A stretch of 55,474 bases of DNA from an uncultured Coxiella sp. (GCA_902538855.1 CACBGS010000007.1:1-55474), one strand, 5' to 3'; positions 19,405 through 29,240 are shown, counted from the first letter of the stretch. Notes: generated by a model not told the origin, from the sequence alone. Translations and numbers: made by a program.

Positions 19405-22400
19405 ATGGAAGCCTCAAAAGATCTTTACCCTAATTATTCACCAAGTATTCTCTTTTGGCTATTATTTAGTAGTTTTTCGCTATTATGCTTAGGATTTTAC
19501 TTCAGTTACCAACAAGAAATATTCCCTAGCCTATCGACCATTATTAGTCTTAGCGCTGGCGAAGCTGAACATAAAGCTGTTCTTGACAATCAAAACTACA
19601 GTCTGCGACTTGACCCCAACAAAGCTTTCACTGCCTCATCCTATCAGACATCAAGCTACCTAAATAATTATATAACTTTAAAAGCAGGTGGTAATAAAAA
19701 ACTTAACCAATTACTAGAGAGTGACAACCTTATTAGTAGCTTCTGGTCAGTGCGATTATATGAAGAAGGCAACCCGCAACAACACTACTATTTTTACGCA
19801 CCTGACGGGCGTTATTATGGCTTTTATATTGAATTACCAGAATCAGTAAAGCTTGATAATATAAGCAAAAACCAAGCAATAGCTAAAATAAACCAGCATA
19901 TGCAGGATAAACCGCTAGCAAGTATAATTTTCTCAGAATACAAACTTATCGATTACAGCAGTACCACACAAAACAATGGCCGCATTGACCATAAATTTAC
20001 CTACGAGCACCTCAATAAACATATAGAAAAAGCTAAATATAAAATTCAAGTTATCATCAGTGGTGATACCATCACTAATATACAAGCTTATGTTGATATT
20101 CCTGAAAGCTTCCAGCAAGAATACAGCCAAATGCGCACCTACAACAACACCATATCCTATATTGGCGATGTCATATTAAAAATAGGCTATGGCCTTATAA
20201 TGCTAACTAGCATCATCATAGGCTGGCGAAATAACAGTCTTGACTGGAAAAATGCTGGCAAATGCACTCTAGCAATAACAGTTTTACAAATATTAGCCAC
20301 ATATAACGAACTACCCTCCATATGGTTTTACAGCTACGACTCCATTACCAGCTTCCAAATGACCTATATTGAACTGATATCTGATGTACTAAGAAGCAGT
20401 ATCAATATGCTATTAATGTTTGGCATAACTTTTATAGCTGGAGACTATCTAGCACGTAAAGCTTTTCCCGACCATATTAATTTTTGGGCAGCATGGCGCA
20501 AGGATTGTCAAAGCAGCAATGAAATAAGTGAACAGATTGGTATTGGCTATGGACTATTTAGTATTTCATTAGGCTATGTCGCTTTATTTTATATAACAGT
20601 TTTAGCACTTCCCGGTTTCTGGTCACCTTCTTCAAATTTAAGAGACCCCAATGTTATTAGTAATTTTCTGCCTTTCTTTAACCCATTTGCTAATTCAGTA
20701 CAAGCAGGTTTTTGGGAAGAGTTTTTATTCAGAGCAGTGCCCATTGGCGCAGGTATATTAATAGGCAAAAAATTTAACAAACCTTGGATCATTTGGCCAA
20801 TATTAATACTACAAGCAATCATTTTTGGCATGGCACATGCCAACTACGCTCAACAACCTTATTATATTCGTATCGTTGAACTATCTATTATTTTCACTCT
20901 ATACGGCATTGTATTCATACGCTATGGGCTAATACCATGTATTATTAGTCACTATCTTTTTGATGTACTAGTCATGAGTGAATCATTATTTTTCACGCAA
21001 ACACCCTATATTATAATACAACAAGCAGGTAGTATTTTGGCACTTGCAGCCCCATTTTTATTCCATATAGTACAAAGAGCTCGTGCAGGGCATATATTAA
21101 GTTCAACCAGCTTACCAGAGCATGCCTACAACCGTAATTGGCAACCACCCAGTGTAGCAAACATAAAATCTATAACCCATATACCCTCAGAAAAAATAAG
21201 CAGTAACTTACAAAAATCAGCATTTACAATAGGAATAGTAGCCGCAGTACTACTTATCTATAATCTTCAGAAACTTGATGTTATTAATATAAAACCACTC
21301 ACTATGAATAAACAACAAGCTATAGCTACGGCACAGGACTTTGTTAAAGATAAGATAGATATTAATAAAAACTGGCAAATTACCGCCAGAGCTTATCAAA
21401 AAAGAGCTCGCAGCAACTTAGACTACTTACATGATAAATTACCAAAAAACATGTTTGATGAGATTCTATCTACCCGAGCTTTATCCAGCGATTTTGGCAG
21501 AAGCAATTTTGATAATATCCTACCCTACAATGGCTGGGTCGTACGCTACGCCTTATTTGAGGGTAACAATGTAGAAAAAACAGAAAGCTTCATACTTAAT
21601 ATTACCTGTAAAAATAAACCTATTCTCTTCCAACACCGCTTATCTGAAGAAGTAGCAGGTATAAACAGCAGCCCTAAAGAGATAATTAGTTTAGCAGAAC
21701 AGACCATGCTAAATTACAAAAACCGCCTATCACAATACAGCTTGATAAAAAACCAAACACAAACACAACCCTCAGACCGTATAGATCACAACTTAACTTT
21801 CCAGGATAAAGTCATTGAGCAAATTAATAGCATTGATCTACGATGGAAAATAAAAATACTTGGCAATACAGTCTCTGGTGTTAAGAATTATCTAAATATA
21901 CCACAAAAATGGTTAGAAGCTTATAATATTCAAAAGCTACAAATAGATACTATTGTAGAGTTTATCCAGCTCTTTTGTATGGCAGCATACATTTTTATCT
22001 TTTTTTATTGTCTTAAGCAAGCAAGTCAAGGCTTATTCTCACTGCGTACTTTTCTCTTTGTTTTTGCTGGCAGTGCTCTAACCATGTTATGCTTTGAAAT
22101 AAATGACATACCTGAATTTATCCATACACGATCTACTATAAAGCCTCTGAGCAATCAATGGATAAACTTTATAAGCTCTATATTCATGTCCACCTGCCAT
22201 CAAGCAGGTCTGGTGAGCTTATTATTATGTTACAATGTTGCTTCGCAAAAAAACTATACTTATCAGCAATCCTCATGGTCCGTATGGTCTACAGGCATAA
22301 TGCTAGGTATTACAACGACAAGTATTTTTATATTATTCCATCATTACATTGCTGACTACCCAGCAGCAGTCGATCTTACCCAGGCTTTAAATAGCTATAT

Positions 22401-22848
22401 CCCCTCAGTACAAACAATAGGTAGCAAGCTTTTCCCATTACTATTCAGCGGTATATTTTTACAAACCCTATGTGAGGTTTATAATAACGCAGCTCCAAAA
22501 CAAGGTAGTTACAGTATAATTCTTAGATTATTAGCATTGCTTGCTGCTGTAGGTTACAGCATACAATCTAACAACTTTACTAGCATACAACACATTAGCA
22601 TGCTATTTCAGCTAACACTATTATTATACATTGCACTCTATTATCTATATATACACAAAAACAATGCTATTATCTGGGGTATTATCGCCGGTATGATCTC
22701 CTGCAAAACAATATATTATACCTTCATGTACCGCCAACCATATGCTTTCGCATGGTCGTATCAAATCCTTAGTATATTGAGCATAATCATCATATCCTAT
22801 GCCATCACTGAACTAATGATACAACATCAAAAAAAATTAAACATATAA
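19405..22848 (+). CDS. Large duplicated CPBP-family intramembrane protease-like protein
   Basis: The 1147-residue protein has a short N-terminal membrane helix, an extracytoplasmic domain (about 45-240), a membrane bundle, and then the CPBP (Abi) metalloprotease motifs: E438-E439 with R443 (EExxxR), F474xxxH478 and H516xxxD520. A linker leads to a second extracytoplasmic domain (about 650-850) and a second membrane bundle to the C-terminus. The ectodomains look like duplicates: RIDH followed later by a ...YxxIPxxxxxxY pattern occurs near 193-235 and again near 792-835. The second bundle lacks the protease motifs. CPBP proteins cleave or mature membrane substrates; the substrate here is unknown. 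An effector-like or envelope role is possible. Confidence 0.7.
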   Translation: MEASKDLYPNYSPSILFWLLFSSFSLLCLGFYFSYQQEIFPSLSTIISLSAGEAEHKAVLDNQNYSLRLDPNKAFTASSYQTSSYLNNYITLKAGGNKKLNQLLESDNLISSFWSVRLYEEGNPQQHYYFYAPDGRYYGFYIELPESVKLDNISKNQAIAKINQHMQDKPLASIIFSEYKLIDYSSTTQNNGRIDHKFTYEHLNKHIEKAKYKIQVIISGDTITNIQAYVDIPESFQQEYSQMRTYNNTISYIGDVILKIGYGLIMLTSIIIGWRNNSLDWKNAGKCTLAITVLQILATYNELPSIWFYSYDSITSFQMTYIELISDVLRSSINMLLMFGITFIAGDYLARKAFPDHINFWAAWRKDCQSSNEISEQIGIGYGLFSISLGYVALFYITVLALPGFWSPSSNLRDPNVISNFLPFFNPFANSVQAGFWEEFLFRAVPIGAGILIGKKFNKPWIIWPILILQAIIFGMAHANYAQQPYYIRIVELSIIFTLYGIVFIRYGLIPCIISHYLFDVLVMSESLFFTQTPYIIIQQAGSILALAAPFLFHIVQRARAGHILSSTSLPEHAYNRNWQPPSVANIKSITHIPSEKISSNLQKSAFTIGIVAAVLLIYNLQKLDVINIKPLTMNKQQAIATAQDFVKDKIDINKNWQITARAYQKRARSNLDYLHDKLPKNMFDEILSTRALSSDFGRSNFDNILPYNGWVVRYALFEGNNVEKTESFILNITCKNKPILFQHRLSEEVAGINSSPKEIISLAEQTMLNYKNRLSQYSLIKNQTQTQPSDRIDHNLTFQDKVIEQINSIDLRWKIKILGNTVSGVKNYLNIPQKWLEAYNIQKLQIDTIVEFIQLFCMAAYIFIFFYCLKQASQGLFSLRTFLFVFAGSALTMLCFEINDIPEFIHTRSTIKPLSNQWINFISSIFMSTCHQAGLVSLLLCYNVASQKNYTYQQSSWSVWSTGIMLGITTTSIFILFHHYIADYPAAVDLTQALNSYIPSVQTIGSKLFPLLFSGIFLQTLCEVYNNAAPKQGSYSIILRLLALLAAVGYSIQSNNFTSIQHISMLFQLTLLLYIALYYLYIHKNNAIIWGIIAGMISCKTIYYTFMYRQPYAFAWSYQILSILSIIIISYAITELMIQHQKKLNI

Positions 22849-22965
22849 AAACAACCACATAAAACAAAAGACTATTAATAAGCAAAACAAACTAACTATT
22901 CACTAAGCTATACCTTGCAAAAATATATCTTTCTTGTTAGTTTTTAAATTAACTACAATACAACT

Positions 22966-24354
22966 ATGGTAATAATTATGAAAAAATTACTTAATACTAC
23001 ACAACAGCAATCTAAAACGAAAAAGACCGGTAAAACCTACCCAAAAGAGCAAACAACAGAGTTTAAACTTGGTCCTATTGCTAGCATAATTGGCAATAGC
23101 ATCAAACAATTAAGTCTATTAGTACCTGCCAATATTTTCAACATAGAAAAATTCATGCTTTATGCAGGACTAGGATTAATTGGCAGCATGCATGCTTTTT
23201 TCTACACACTGATATTTTTCAGTAACTTATTAGCTAATCCACAAGTAACTGCAAGCCTTACCACAAAATACATCGCTTTCATACTTAATACCCCTTTATT
23301 AGTCTTAACAAATCTACACACTTACCTGGGTATTTATTTAATACTAAAATGTTTAACTGCATTCGCCACACAAATGCTCAGTGATACATGTGGCAAAGAT
23401 ATGCAGCACATACAAAATTCCTGGCGAGAGTTTGCTATGCATTTAGAGCGTAATATAGGTGGTTTACTTCTTAACACTGGTATTTTAGCAATACCATTCT
23501 TTATGATTGGCCACATTTTAAAAGCTATTATTCATAACCACATTGCTTTTGCTGGATTATACTATAGCGCAATCTTATGGGGACCATTAGCAATCTATGC
23601 ATGTATAAGAATGAACGAGAGCTTATGTGATGGTATATTAGATACAATAAGAGGATTAAACGTACTCAAAAACTTTATTAAAGTACACTATTTTAATAAG
23701 TCCATAGCACAAGTAAAACCAGAGCAGTCCAATAAGAATAGTGTTAACATGATTTTTAGTATAGTAACAAAGATAAAGGAGTTTTGGCACAATCTTCACT
23801 CTGAAATGTTCTCGTTTACCACAAAGTCTCTGAGCAATATCACAAAAGGTCTAGAGGGTAGTAAAGATCAATATTCAGCTAGCAACCATACTAACTTCCT
23901 ACCAGATTATACCAATCAACAACGCAATACTAGACAGCATGCTTATAGAGACAACAACTATAATACCTATATAGGACCCATAATATATAACAGCCCAAAA
24001 CATTATTATCAGCAAGCTACTCCTTCAGCACCTATATGGGAAGCAACTACAGATAACTCATACAGCACTAACGCATATAGCTCTATAGATAATCAAATGC
24101 AAGAGAATAGGCAAAACACTAGTGCTGTCGATGCACTTATAGGGAGTAAAGCAAGAAAGTGGTTAACACAACCTTTTACAAATAAGCATAATACCATTGC
24201 AAATAACGCCAGCAAACCAAAACCAGGGCATAGTATTGGTAGGAATTACTCCAAGAGCAAGGGACAACGAACAACTACAGCAACGTCTCAAGAACAAGAG
24301 GTTATAAATTTAATCGGCAGTCCAGCAACCGATTGGATCATGAACACCTTTTAA
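22966..24354 (+). CDS. Unknown membrane protein with a long polar tail and a C-terminal repeat
   Basis: I do not recognise a family. The 462 residues divide into a basic N-terminus, four probable membrane helices (about 66-89, 103-128, 164-188, 195-215) and a low-complexity tail rich in S, T, N, Q and Y (about 230-462). The tail contains two copies of a short motif, VDALIGSKARKWL (388-400) and INLIGSPATDWI (447-458), the second almost at the C-terminus. The start could be the ATG at 22966 or at 22978. No Shine-Dalgarno sequence is obvious. A secreted or host-membrane protein is conceivable, but nothing proves it. Confidence 0.65.
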   Translation: MVIIMKKLLNTTQQQSKTKKTGKTYPKEQTTEFKLGPIASIIGNSIKQLSLLVPANIFNIEKFMLYAGLGLIGSMHAFFYTLIFFSNLLANPQVTASLTTKYIAFILNTPLLVLTNLHTYLGIYLILKCLTAFATQMLSDTCGKDMQHIQNSWREFAMHLERNIGGLLLNTGILAIPFFMIGHILKAIIHNHIAFAGLYYSAILWGPLAIYACIRMNESLCDGILDTIRGLNVLKNFIKVHYFNKSIAQVKPEQSNKNSVNMIFSIVTKIKEFWHNLHSEMFSFTTKSLSNITKGLEGSKDQYSASNHTNFLPDYTNQQRNTRQHAYRDNNYNTYIGPIIYNSPKHYYQQATPSAPIWEATTDNSYSTNAYSSIDNQMQENRQNTSAVDALIGSKARKWLTQPFTNKHNTIANNASKPKPGHSIGRNYSKSKGQRTTTATSQEQEVINLIGSPATDWIMNTF

Positions 24355-24360
24355 ATGGTC

Positions 24361-24405
24361 TATCAACAGACTTATCCACAACATCTGTGGATAAGTCTGT
24401 TGATA
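24361..24405. repeat. Perfect 20-bp inverted repeat with two inverted DnaA boxes
   Basis: The arms 24361-24380 and 24386-24405 are exact reverse complements with a 5-base loop (ACATC). Each arm contains the consensus DnaA box: TTATCCACA at 24372-24380 and its complement TGTGGATAA at 24386-24394. The element lies between the convergent unknown membrane protein gene and nth. No T-run follows on either strand, so it is not a textbook intrinsic terminator, although the stem could still stop transcription. Confidence 0.8.
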
Positions 24406-24433
24406 CCCTACCGATCACTGTATAAAAGCTCTT

Positions 24434-25081
24434 TTAATAAGTATTCTTGTAATAAACACAATAGCGTACAAGCTCACACGCTGCACAATCTGGCTTTCTA
24501 GCCTTACAAATATATCTGCCATGCAAAATAAGCCAATGATGGGCATACTTATGAAATTTTTTAGGAACATAGCGCATTAAATCATGCTCAACAGCATCTG
24601 CGGTAGTAGCCGATGATAAACCTAAACGTCGAGAAACTCTATACACATGGGTATCTACAGCAATGGTCTCTTCACCAAATGCCATTTGCAATACAACATT
24701 AGCTGTTTTACGACCCACGCCTGGTAATTGCATTAACTGCTCGCGGGTATTTGGCACCACTCCATCATAGTGATCTAACAAATACTGACAAGTAAGTATT
24801 ATATTTTTTGCCTTATTATTATACAGACCAATTGTTTTAATATAGGTCTTAAGTTTCGTCTCACCAAGATCCAGTATAGCTTGTGGTGTATTAGCAACTT
24901 GATACAGCTTACTAGTAGCTTTATTTACAGATATATCTGTTGCTTGTGCAGACAAAATAACAGCTATGAGTAACTCAAAAGGATTTTCATGAACTAACTC
25001 TCCTTCTGGTGCTGCCATACGCTCTTTAAACAGGTTAAAAACCGCTTCTATATCTGCTTTCTTAAGCTTTGCTCTACTCAT
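24434..25081 (-). CDS. nth: Endonuclease III
   Basis: The 215-residue protein has the helix-hairpin-helix LPGVGRKTANVVL with the catalytic Lys, followed by the catalytic Asp in VDTHVYR, and the four-cysteine iron-sulfur loop C-x6-C-x2-C-x5-C near the C-terminus (CKARKPDCAACELVRYC). It excises oxidised pyrimidines from DNA. Its start overlaps the preceding ferredoxin gene by four bases, a neighbourhood shared by relatives in which rnfB precedes nth. Confidence 0.95.
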   Translation of the reverse strand: MSRAKLKKADIEAVFNLFKERMAAPEGELVHENPFELLIAVILSAQATDISVNKATSKLYQVANTPQAILDLGETKLKTYIKTIGLYNNKAKNIILTCQYLLDHYDGVVPNTREQLMQLPGVGRKTANVVLQMAFGEETIAVDTHVYRVSRRLGLSSATTADAVEHDLMRYVPKKFHKYAHHWLILHGRYICKARKPDCAACELVRYCVYYKNTY

Positions 25082-25626
25082 GATAGCGACTGCAATAATG
25101 ATTTAGCCAACTGATACTGATCACTTCGCTGCACTTTTTGATCTGCCAGACGTTGCTGCCTTTGCTGATAACGTATTCTAGAAGAATCAGCCATAGTTGC
25201 TTTTTGTTGGGCATCTCTTGGCTCTATATCAACAACATGAATACAGTCAACTGGGCACACAGCAACACAAAGATCACAACCTGTGCAAGCGCTATTTAGA
25301 ATAGTATGCATATATTTCGGACTACCTATAACGGCATCTACAGGACAAGCTTGTATACATTTTGTACAACCAATACAATTAGCATGATCAATACGTACAA
25401 TTGTTTCTGGCTTAGTATTATCTAGAACAGTTTGTAAATAAGGTTTAGGATCTAAATGCATCAGTTCAGCCAGAGCATGTAAAGTCTCTACCCCACCAGG
25501 TTTACACTTGTCAATTGTATCAGAACCATCACTTATAGCTTGTGCATAAGGCATACATCCTTGGTAGCTACACTCCTGACACTGAGTCTGCGGTAGCAAT
25601 TTATCAATATCCTTAGGCTCTACCAT
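25078..25626 (-). CDS. RnfB-like iron-sulfur protein (standalone)
   Basis: The 182-residue protein begins with the RnfB-type motif CQECSYQGCMPYA plus a later cysteine (KCKPGG), forming the 4Fe-4S domain, then carries two ferredoxin clusters: CIGCTKCIQACPVDA and CTGCDLCVAVCPVDC. The N-terminal membrane helix of true RnfB is absent and no other rnf genes are nearby, so it is probably a soluble electron-transfer protein. It lies between metG and nth in one operon and overlaps the nth start. The partner is unknown; delivery of electrons to a cluster-containing enzyme is a guess. Confidence 0.85.
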   Translation of the reverse strand: MVEPKDIDKLLPQTQCQECSYQGCMPYAQAISDGSDTIDKCKPGGVETLHALAELMHLDPKPYLQTVLDNTKPETIVRIDHANCIGCTKCIQACPVDAVIGSPKYMHTILNSACTGCDLCVAVCPVDCIHVVDIEPRDAQQKATMADSSRIRYQQRQQRLADQKVQRSDQYQLAKSLLQSLS

Positions 25627-25629
25627 AGC

Positions 25630-27255
25630 TTATTCCACAGGACAATCTACCAACTGAATACGCTCTAGCAACCTTGGGAAAACCGTCACTTTTTCTGAAT
25701 ATAAGCGTTGCTCCAAGCATTGCCAATCCAGGGTTTCTTGATGAAAAATTCCCGCTACTTTTGCTGCTGTTTCTGGCAAAATAGGTTGTAAATACAATAC
25801 TAAAAGTCTGAACAAGTGCATAGTGGTGGTAACTATGCGATGCACTTTATCTAGTTGTGTAGGGTCTTTGGCCATCTGCCATGGTTTATTTTGATCTACA
25901 TATTGATTTGCAAGATCAGCAAGCTTAGCAACCTCTCTCACCACCTTAGCAAAAGACTTTTCTTCATAAGCCTGCATTATATCTTGTTTTTTAGCCACAA
26001 AGCTTTCAAATAAGTCCTCTTGATCAAGCTCTGTAGCCAACTTACCTTCAAAGTACTTATGCAAAAAGCCACAACTACGGCTACCCACATTAACTATTTT
26101 ACCTACCAAATCAGCATTACAACGACGGGTACAATCATCCCAACTTAAATCCATATCTTCAACTGTATTATTTAGTTTACTAGCAAAATAATAGCGAATA
26201 TATTCTGGTGATAAAGCATTGAGATACTGGCGTAAAGTCACAAAAGTACCACGTGATTTAGACATCTTAGTACCATCAACAGTAAGAAATCCATGTACAT
26301 GCAAACTCGTTGGTGTTCTAAAACCAGAAGATTGTAGCGTTGCTGGCCAAAAAAGACCATGGAAATACATAATATCTTTACCCACAAAGTGATGTATTTC
26401 CCAATCAGATTGCTGATCACGCCAAATTTTTGCGACATAATCCGTATTATTTTGTTTGTCATAGTATGATAATGCAGCGATATAACCTACTGGCGCGTCT
26501 AGCCATACATAAAAGTATTTATCATCATACCCTGGTATAGTAAAACCAAAATAAGGCGCATCTCTTGAGACATCCCAATCTTTTAATCCCATAGCAAACC
26601 ATTCTAACAACTTATTACGCACAGCATCTTGTAAGCGCACATCGTGTAACCAAGTATGTAAGTGATCTTGCATATTACTAAGTCGAAAAAAGATATGTTC
26701 AGAATCACGTATCTCAGGGGTCGTTTGACTTAATACCGAGTATGGATTTATAAGATCCATTGGTTCATATGTAGCACCACATACTTCACAATTATCACCA
26801 TATTGATCTTTTGCACCGCATTTTGGACACTCACCCTTAATAAAACGATCTGGCAGAAACATATTTTTATGCGTATCATAGGGTTGTGAGATAGCCCTAG
26901 TCAGAAACCCATCATTCTTTTTAATAGCATGGTACATTTCATAGACCAACTGTTCATTCTCTTGCGTCCTTGTACTATGAAAAACATCAAAACTAATACC
27001 AAAATCTTCAATATCTTTTCTATGTCTTGCTGCAATAGTATCTACCCACTGTTCAGGACTAACGCCATTTTTCTCAGCAGATAGCATAATTGCGCTACCA
27101 TGTGCATCATTACCACTAATAAAAAGACACTCATTACCGATAGCACGCTGATAGCGAACCCATATATCAGCCTGAACATGCTCTAGCAGATGGCCAATAT
27201 GCAGATCACCATTTGCATAAGGCAACGATGTAGTAACAAACAGTTTTCTAGCCAT
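25630..27255 (-). CDS. metG: Methionyl-tRNA synthetase
   Basis: From the ATG at 27255 (GGGG about eight bases upstream) the product is about 541 residues beginning MARKLFVTTSLPYANGD. Class I signatures are HIGH (in LHIGHLLEHVQADI) and KMSKS (in GTKMSKSRGTF), and the zinc knuckle has CPKCGAKDQYGDNCEVCG. The C-terminal dimerisation/tRNA-binding domain of the 677-residue E. coli enzyme is missing, a common short form. An in-frame TTG at 27270 is possible but less likely. It is first in the metG-rnfB-nth operon. Confidence 0.95.
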   Translation of the reverse strand: MARKLFVTTSLPYANGDLHIGHLLEHVQADIWVRYQRAIGNECLFISGNDAHGSAIMLSAEKNGVSPEQWVDTIAARHRKDIEDFGISFDVFHSTRTQENEQLVYEMYHAIKKNDGFLTRAISQPYDTHKNMFLPDRFIKGECPKCGAKDQYGDNCEVCGATYEPMDLINPYSVLSQTTPEIRDSEHIFFRLSNMQDHLHTWLHDVRLQDAVRNKLLEWFAMGLKDWDVSRDAPYFGFTIPGYDDKYFYVWLDAPVGYIAALSYYDKQNNTDYVAKIWRDQQSDWEIHHFVGKDIMYFHGLFWPATLQSSGFRTPTSLHVHGFLTVDGTKMSKSRGTFVTLRQYLNALSPEYIRYYFASKLNNTVEDMDLSWDDCTRRCNADLVGKIVNVGSRSCGFLHKYFEGKLATELDQEDLFESFVAKKQDIMQAYEEKSFAKVVREVAKLADLANQYVDQNKPWQMAKDPTQLDKVHRIVTTTMHLFRLLVLYLQPILPETAAKVAGIFHQETLDWQCLEQRLYSEKVTVFPRLLERIQLVDCPVE

Positions 27256-27588
27256 GTAAAAGCACCCCAATTAAATTAAACAAAAGATACCATAAAACAC
27301 AGCAATTATCCATAAATACAGATGGTTATTTTATAATTAGCCCATGGCTAAGCAGTATGAAAAAATTAAGAAATATTCATAAAACCTTAATAATACCCTT
27401 GTATGCTAGCAATAAAAACTTATTTTTTTCATTATAAAATTATGGTGCATCTACTAAAAAAAAGAGGATTTAAGTAAAAAAGAAAATAATATTCACGTTA
27501 TTTAATATTTCCATCATATTTATCTGCTAGCATAACCATAAAAAGAAGTTTTTATTGCTTAAGAATCCTTAATAATTATAAAAAAACT
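27256..27588. other. Gene-free AT-rich interval
   Basis: This 333-base stretch lies upstream of metG and beyond the 3' end of the EEP gene, both on the minus strand. It is very AT-rich with A and T runs. The only ORF I see is a 26-codon ATG frame near 27356 with no ribosome site. A weak stem (GAAGTTTTT near 27545 against AAAAAACTTC near 27584) could help terminate the EEP transcript. I see no pseudogene remnant or RNA gene. Confidence 0.5.
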
Positions 27589-28335
27589 TCATTTATCGAA
27601 ACTAAAATTACAATACAATGCTAAGTGATCAGATACTACATCGCCTTTAACTGCAAAGTCACTTTCTTTACATGCATTTGGCAGAAAAATATAATCAGCA
27701 TACCTATCATGTCCAGAGTACAATGACGATCTTGTTGATTTAATATTATATTTTTTTATTAAGTTAATACGACCAGCCTCAATTTTACTAATAAAATCAG
27801 TATTTAGACTAATATTAAAGTCACCTGCAAGAATAACCGGATGATTATGTAAAGCAGCAAAAGTCTCAATATTAGCGAGCTGCTCAAATCTCTCAGCAGC
27901 ATCTAACTTACCTTGACGATTGACCAAACCATGTATATTAAAAATTGTAAAAACATGTTTTTTAAAAGACAAAGTTAACCATTGTAAGCAACGTGAGCGC
28001 AAGACAAGATCACACTTATCATCATTATTAATATAAATCCAATGCAAACCATGATGCATTATTTGTATATCTTTTTTTACAAAAGCAGCAAGACCATAGC
28101 CGCCTTGAAAAAGCGGACAAAATACACCCTTGTGATCAGGTAAGACAGTGGATATTTTTTCAAAAATATCCGGACAATTACCTTCTTTATAGTGTGGCTT
28201 TGGTTGCTGCTGTAAACTAAATACTTCTTGAAAACAAAAGATACTTGTCAAACGCATATCATGCAAAAAATCAACCAACTCAGCTGATTTTTCACCGCCC
28301 CAAATATTAAGCGTCAATAAATCAATATCTGCCAT
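27589..28335 (-). CDS. Endonuclease/exonuclease/phosphatase (EEP) family protein
   Basis: The 248-residue protein has the EEP active site in order: N10 in LTLNIWG, E37 in CFQEV, H135 in FNIHGL, D172 and N174 in AGDFNIS, D214 in YADYIF and the terminal pair D236-H237 in SDHLALY. No signal peptide is visible. Members cleave phosphodiester or phosphomonoester bonds in nucleic acids, phosphoinositides or sphingomyelin, and the sequence does not show which. It stands alone, with AT-rich spacers on both sides. Confidence 0.82.
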   Translation of the reverse strand: MADIDLLTLNIWGGEKSAELVDFLHDMRLTSIFCFQEVFSLQQQPKPHYKEGNCPDIFEKISTVLPDHKGVFCPLFQGGYGLAAFVKKDIQIMHHGLHWIYINNDDKCDLVLRSRCLQWLTLSFKKHVFTIFNIHGLVNRQGKLDAAERFEQLANIETFAALHNHPVILAGDFNISLNTDFISKIEAGRINLIKKYNIKSTRSSLYSGHDRYADYIFLPNACKESDFAVKGDVVSDHLALYCNFSFDK

Positions 28336-28426
28336 TATATAAACTTAGCTACACACAATACCAGGGTAACCCAATACTGCTAATTTACAACTATTAAAAC
28401 TAGTATTTTTTTAGTAGAATTACAAT

Positions 28427-29212
28427 ATGGAACTTGCAAACTACATTGGTTTTTTTATTTGGGCTTTCATGAGTATTTTTTGGCTCATCAGTATTCCCTT
28501 ACAAAATGTAGCTATTATTGATTATGCCTGGGGCTTAAGTTTTGTCGGTGTCAGCCTCATTGCCTTCAAACTTGGAAGCACAGAGCACATACCTTTAGTA
28601 ATTGCAGTATCTATATGGGGACTACGACTGTTTATCCACCTACTTATGCGTAAAACCCACTTGCATGAAGACAAGCGCTATCTTGCTATACGTCAACACT
28701 ATGGCGTAAAAAACTTTTGGTGGCAAAGTTACGCTATTATTTTTATGCCACAAGCAAGTTTTGTTGCATTAATGAGCATACCTTTAGTGCTCATACAAAC
28801 AACAAGTATCCAGGACTTAACAAACATGCGCTGGGCCCTTATTTGTAGTGCCTGGACTATATGGTCTATTGGTATAATGTTTGAAATAGTAAGTGACTGG
28901 CAATTACTACAACATAAAAAAAATCATCCTAACAGCTTATGCACCACAGGTTTATGGTATTACAGTAGACATCCAAATTATTTTGGTGAAATACTTATAT
29001 GGTGGAGCCACTATTTTATTTTTGTTGGCTACAGCCCATTTACATGGCCTACTGCACTAGCCATAATCAGTCCTGTGTTTATTAATATTGCTATTATAAA
29101 GCTTTCTGGAGTACAACGTATGGAAAGTGCTATGGTATCTAAGTATGATAATTTCTCCAGTTACACCCAAAGAACATCCACACTTATTCCTTGGTGGCCA
29201 AAAGATATCTAA
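28427..29212 (+). CDS. DUF1295 (steroid 5-alpha-reductase-like) membrane protein
   Basis: The 261-residue protein has six or seven membrane helices and the DUF1295 C-terminal signature: a GLWYYSRHPNYFGEILIWW segment with the conserved RHPNYFGE core, preceded by DWQLLQ. Relatives are thought to be NADPH-dependent reductases or methyltransferase-like enzymes acting on lipids; the substrate is unknown. A -10-like TAGAAT lies at 28415-28420, very close to the ATG at 28427. It precedes hemJ on the same strand with a 57-base gap. Confidence 0.85.
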   Translation: MELANYIGFFIWAFMSIFWLISIPLQNVAIIDYAWGLSFVGVSLIAFKLGSTEHIPLVIAVSIWGLRLFIHLLMRKTHLHEDKRYLAIRQHYGVKNFWWQSYAIIFMPQASFVALMSIPLVLIQTTSIQDLTNMRWALICSAWTIWSIGIMFEIVSDWQLLQHKKNHPNSLCTTGLWYYSRHPNYFGEILIWWSHYFIFVGYSPFTWPTALAIISPVFINIAIIKLSGVQRMESAMVSKYDNFSSYTQRTSTLIPWWPKDI

Positions 29213-29240
29213 ATCACTGGTATTTACTAACTTAAAACCC

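Noticed and set aside
22849-22965. Inverted AAACTAAC / GTTAGTTT as terminator or operator
   Set aside because: Only eight base pairs with a spacer of more than 40 bases and no T-run; chance in AT-rich DNA.
27356-27436. 26-codon ATG frame
   Set aside because: No ribosome site, no homology and extreme A/T bias; most likely chance.
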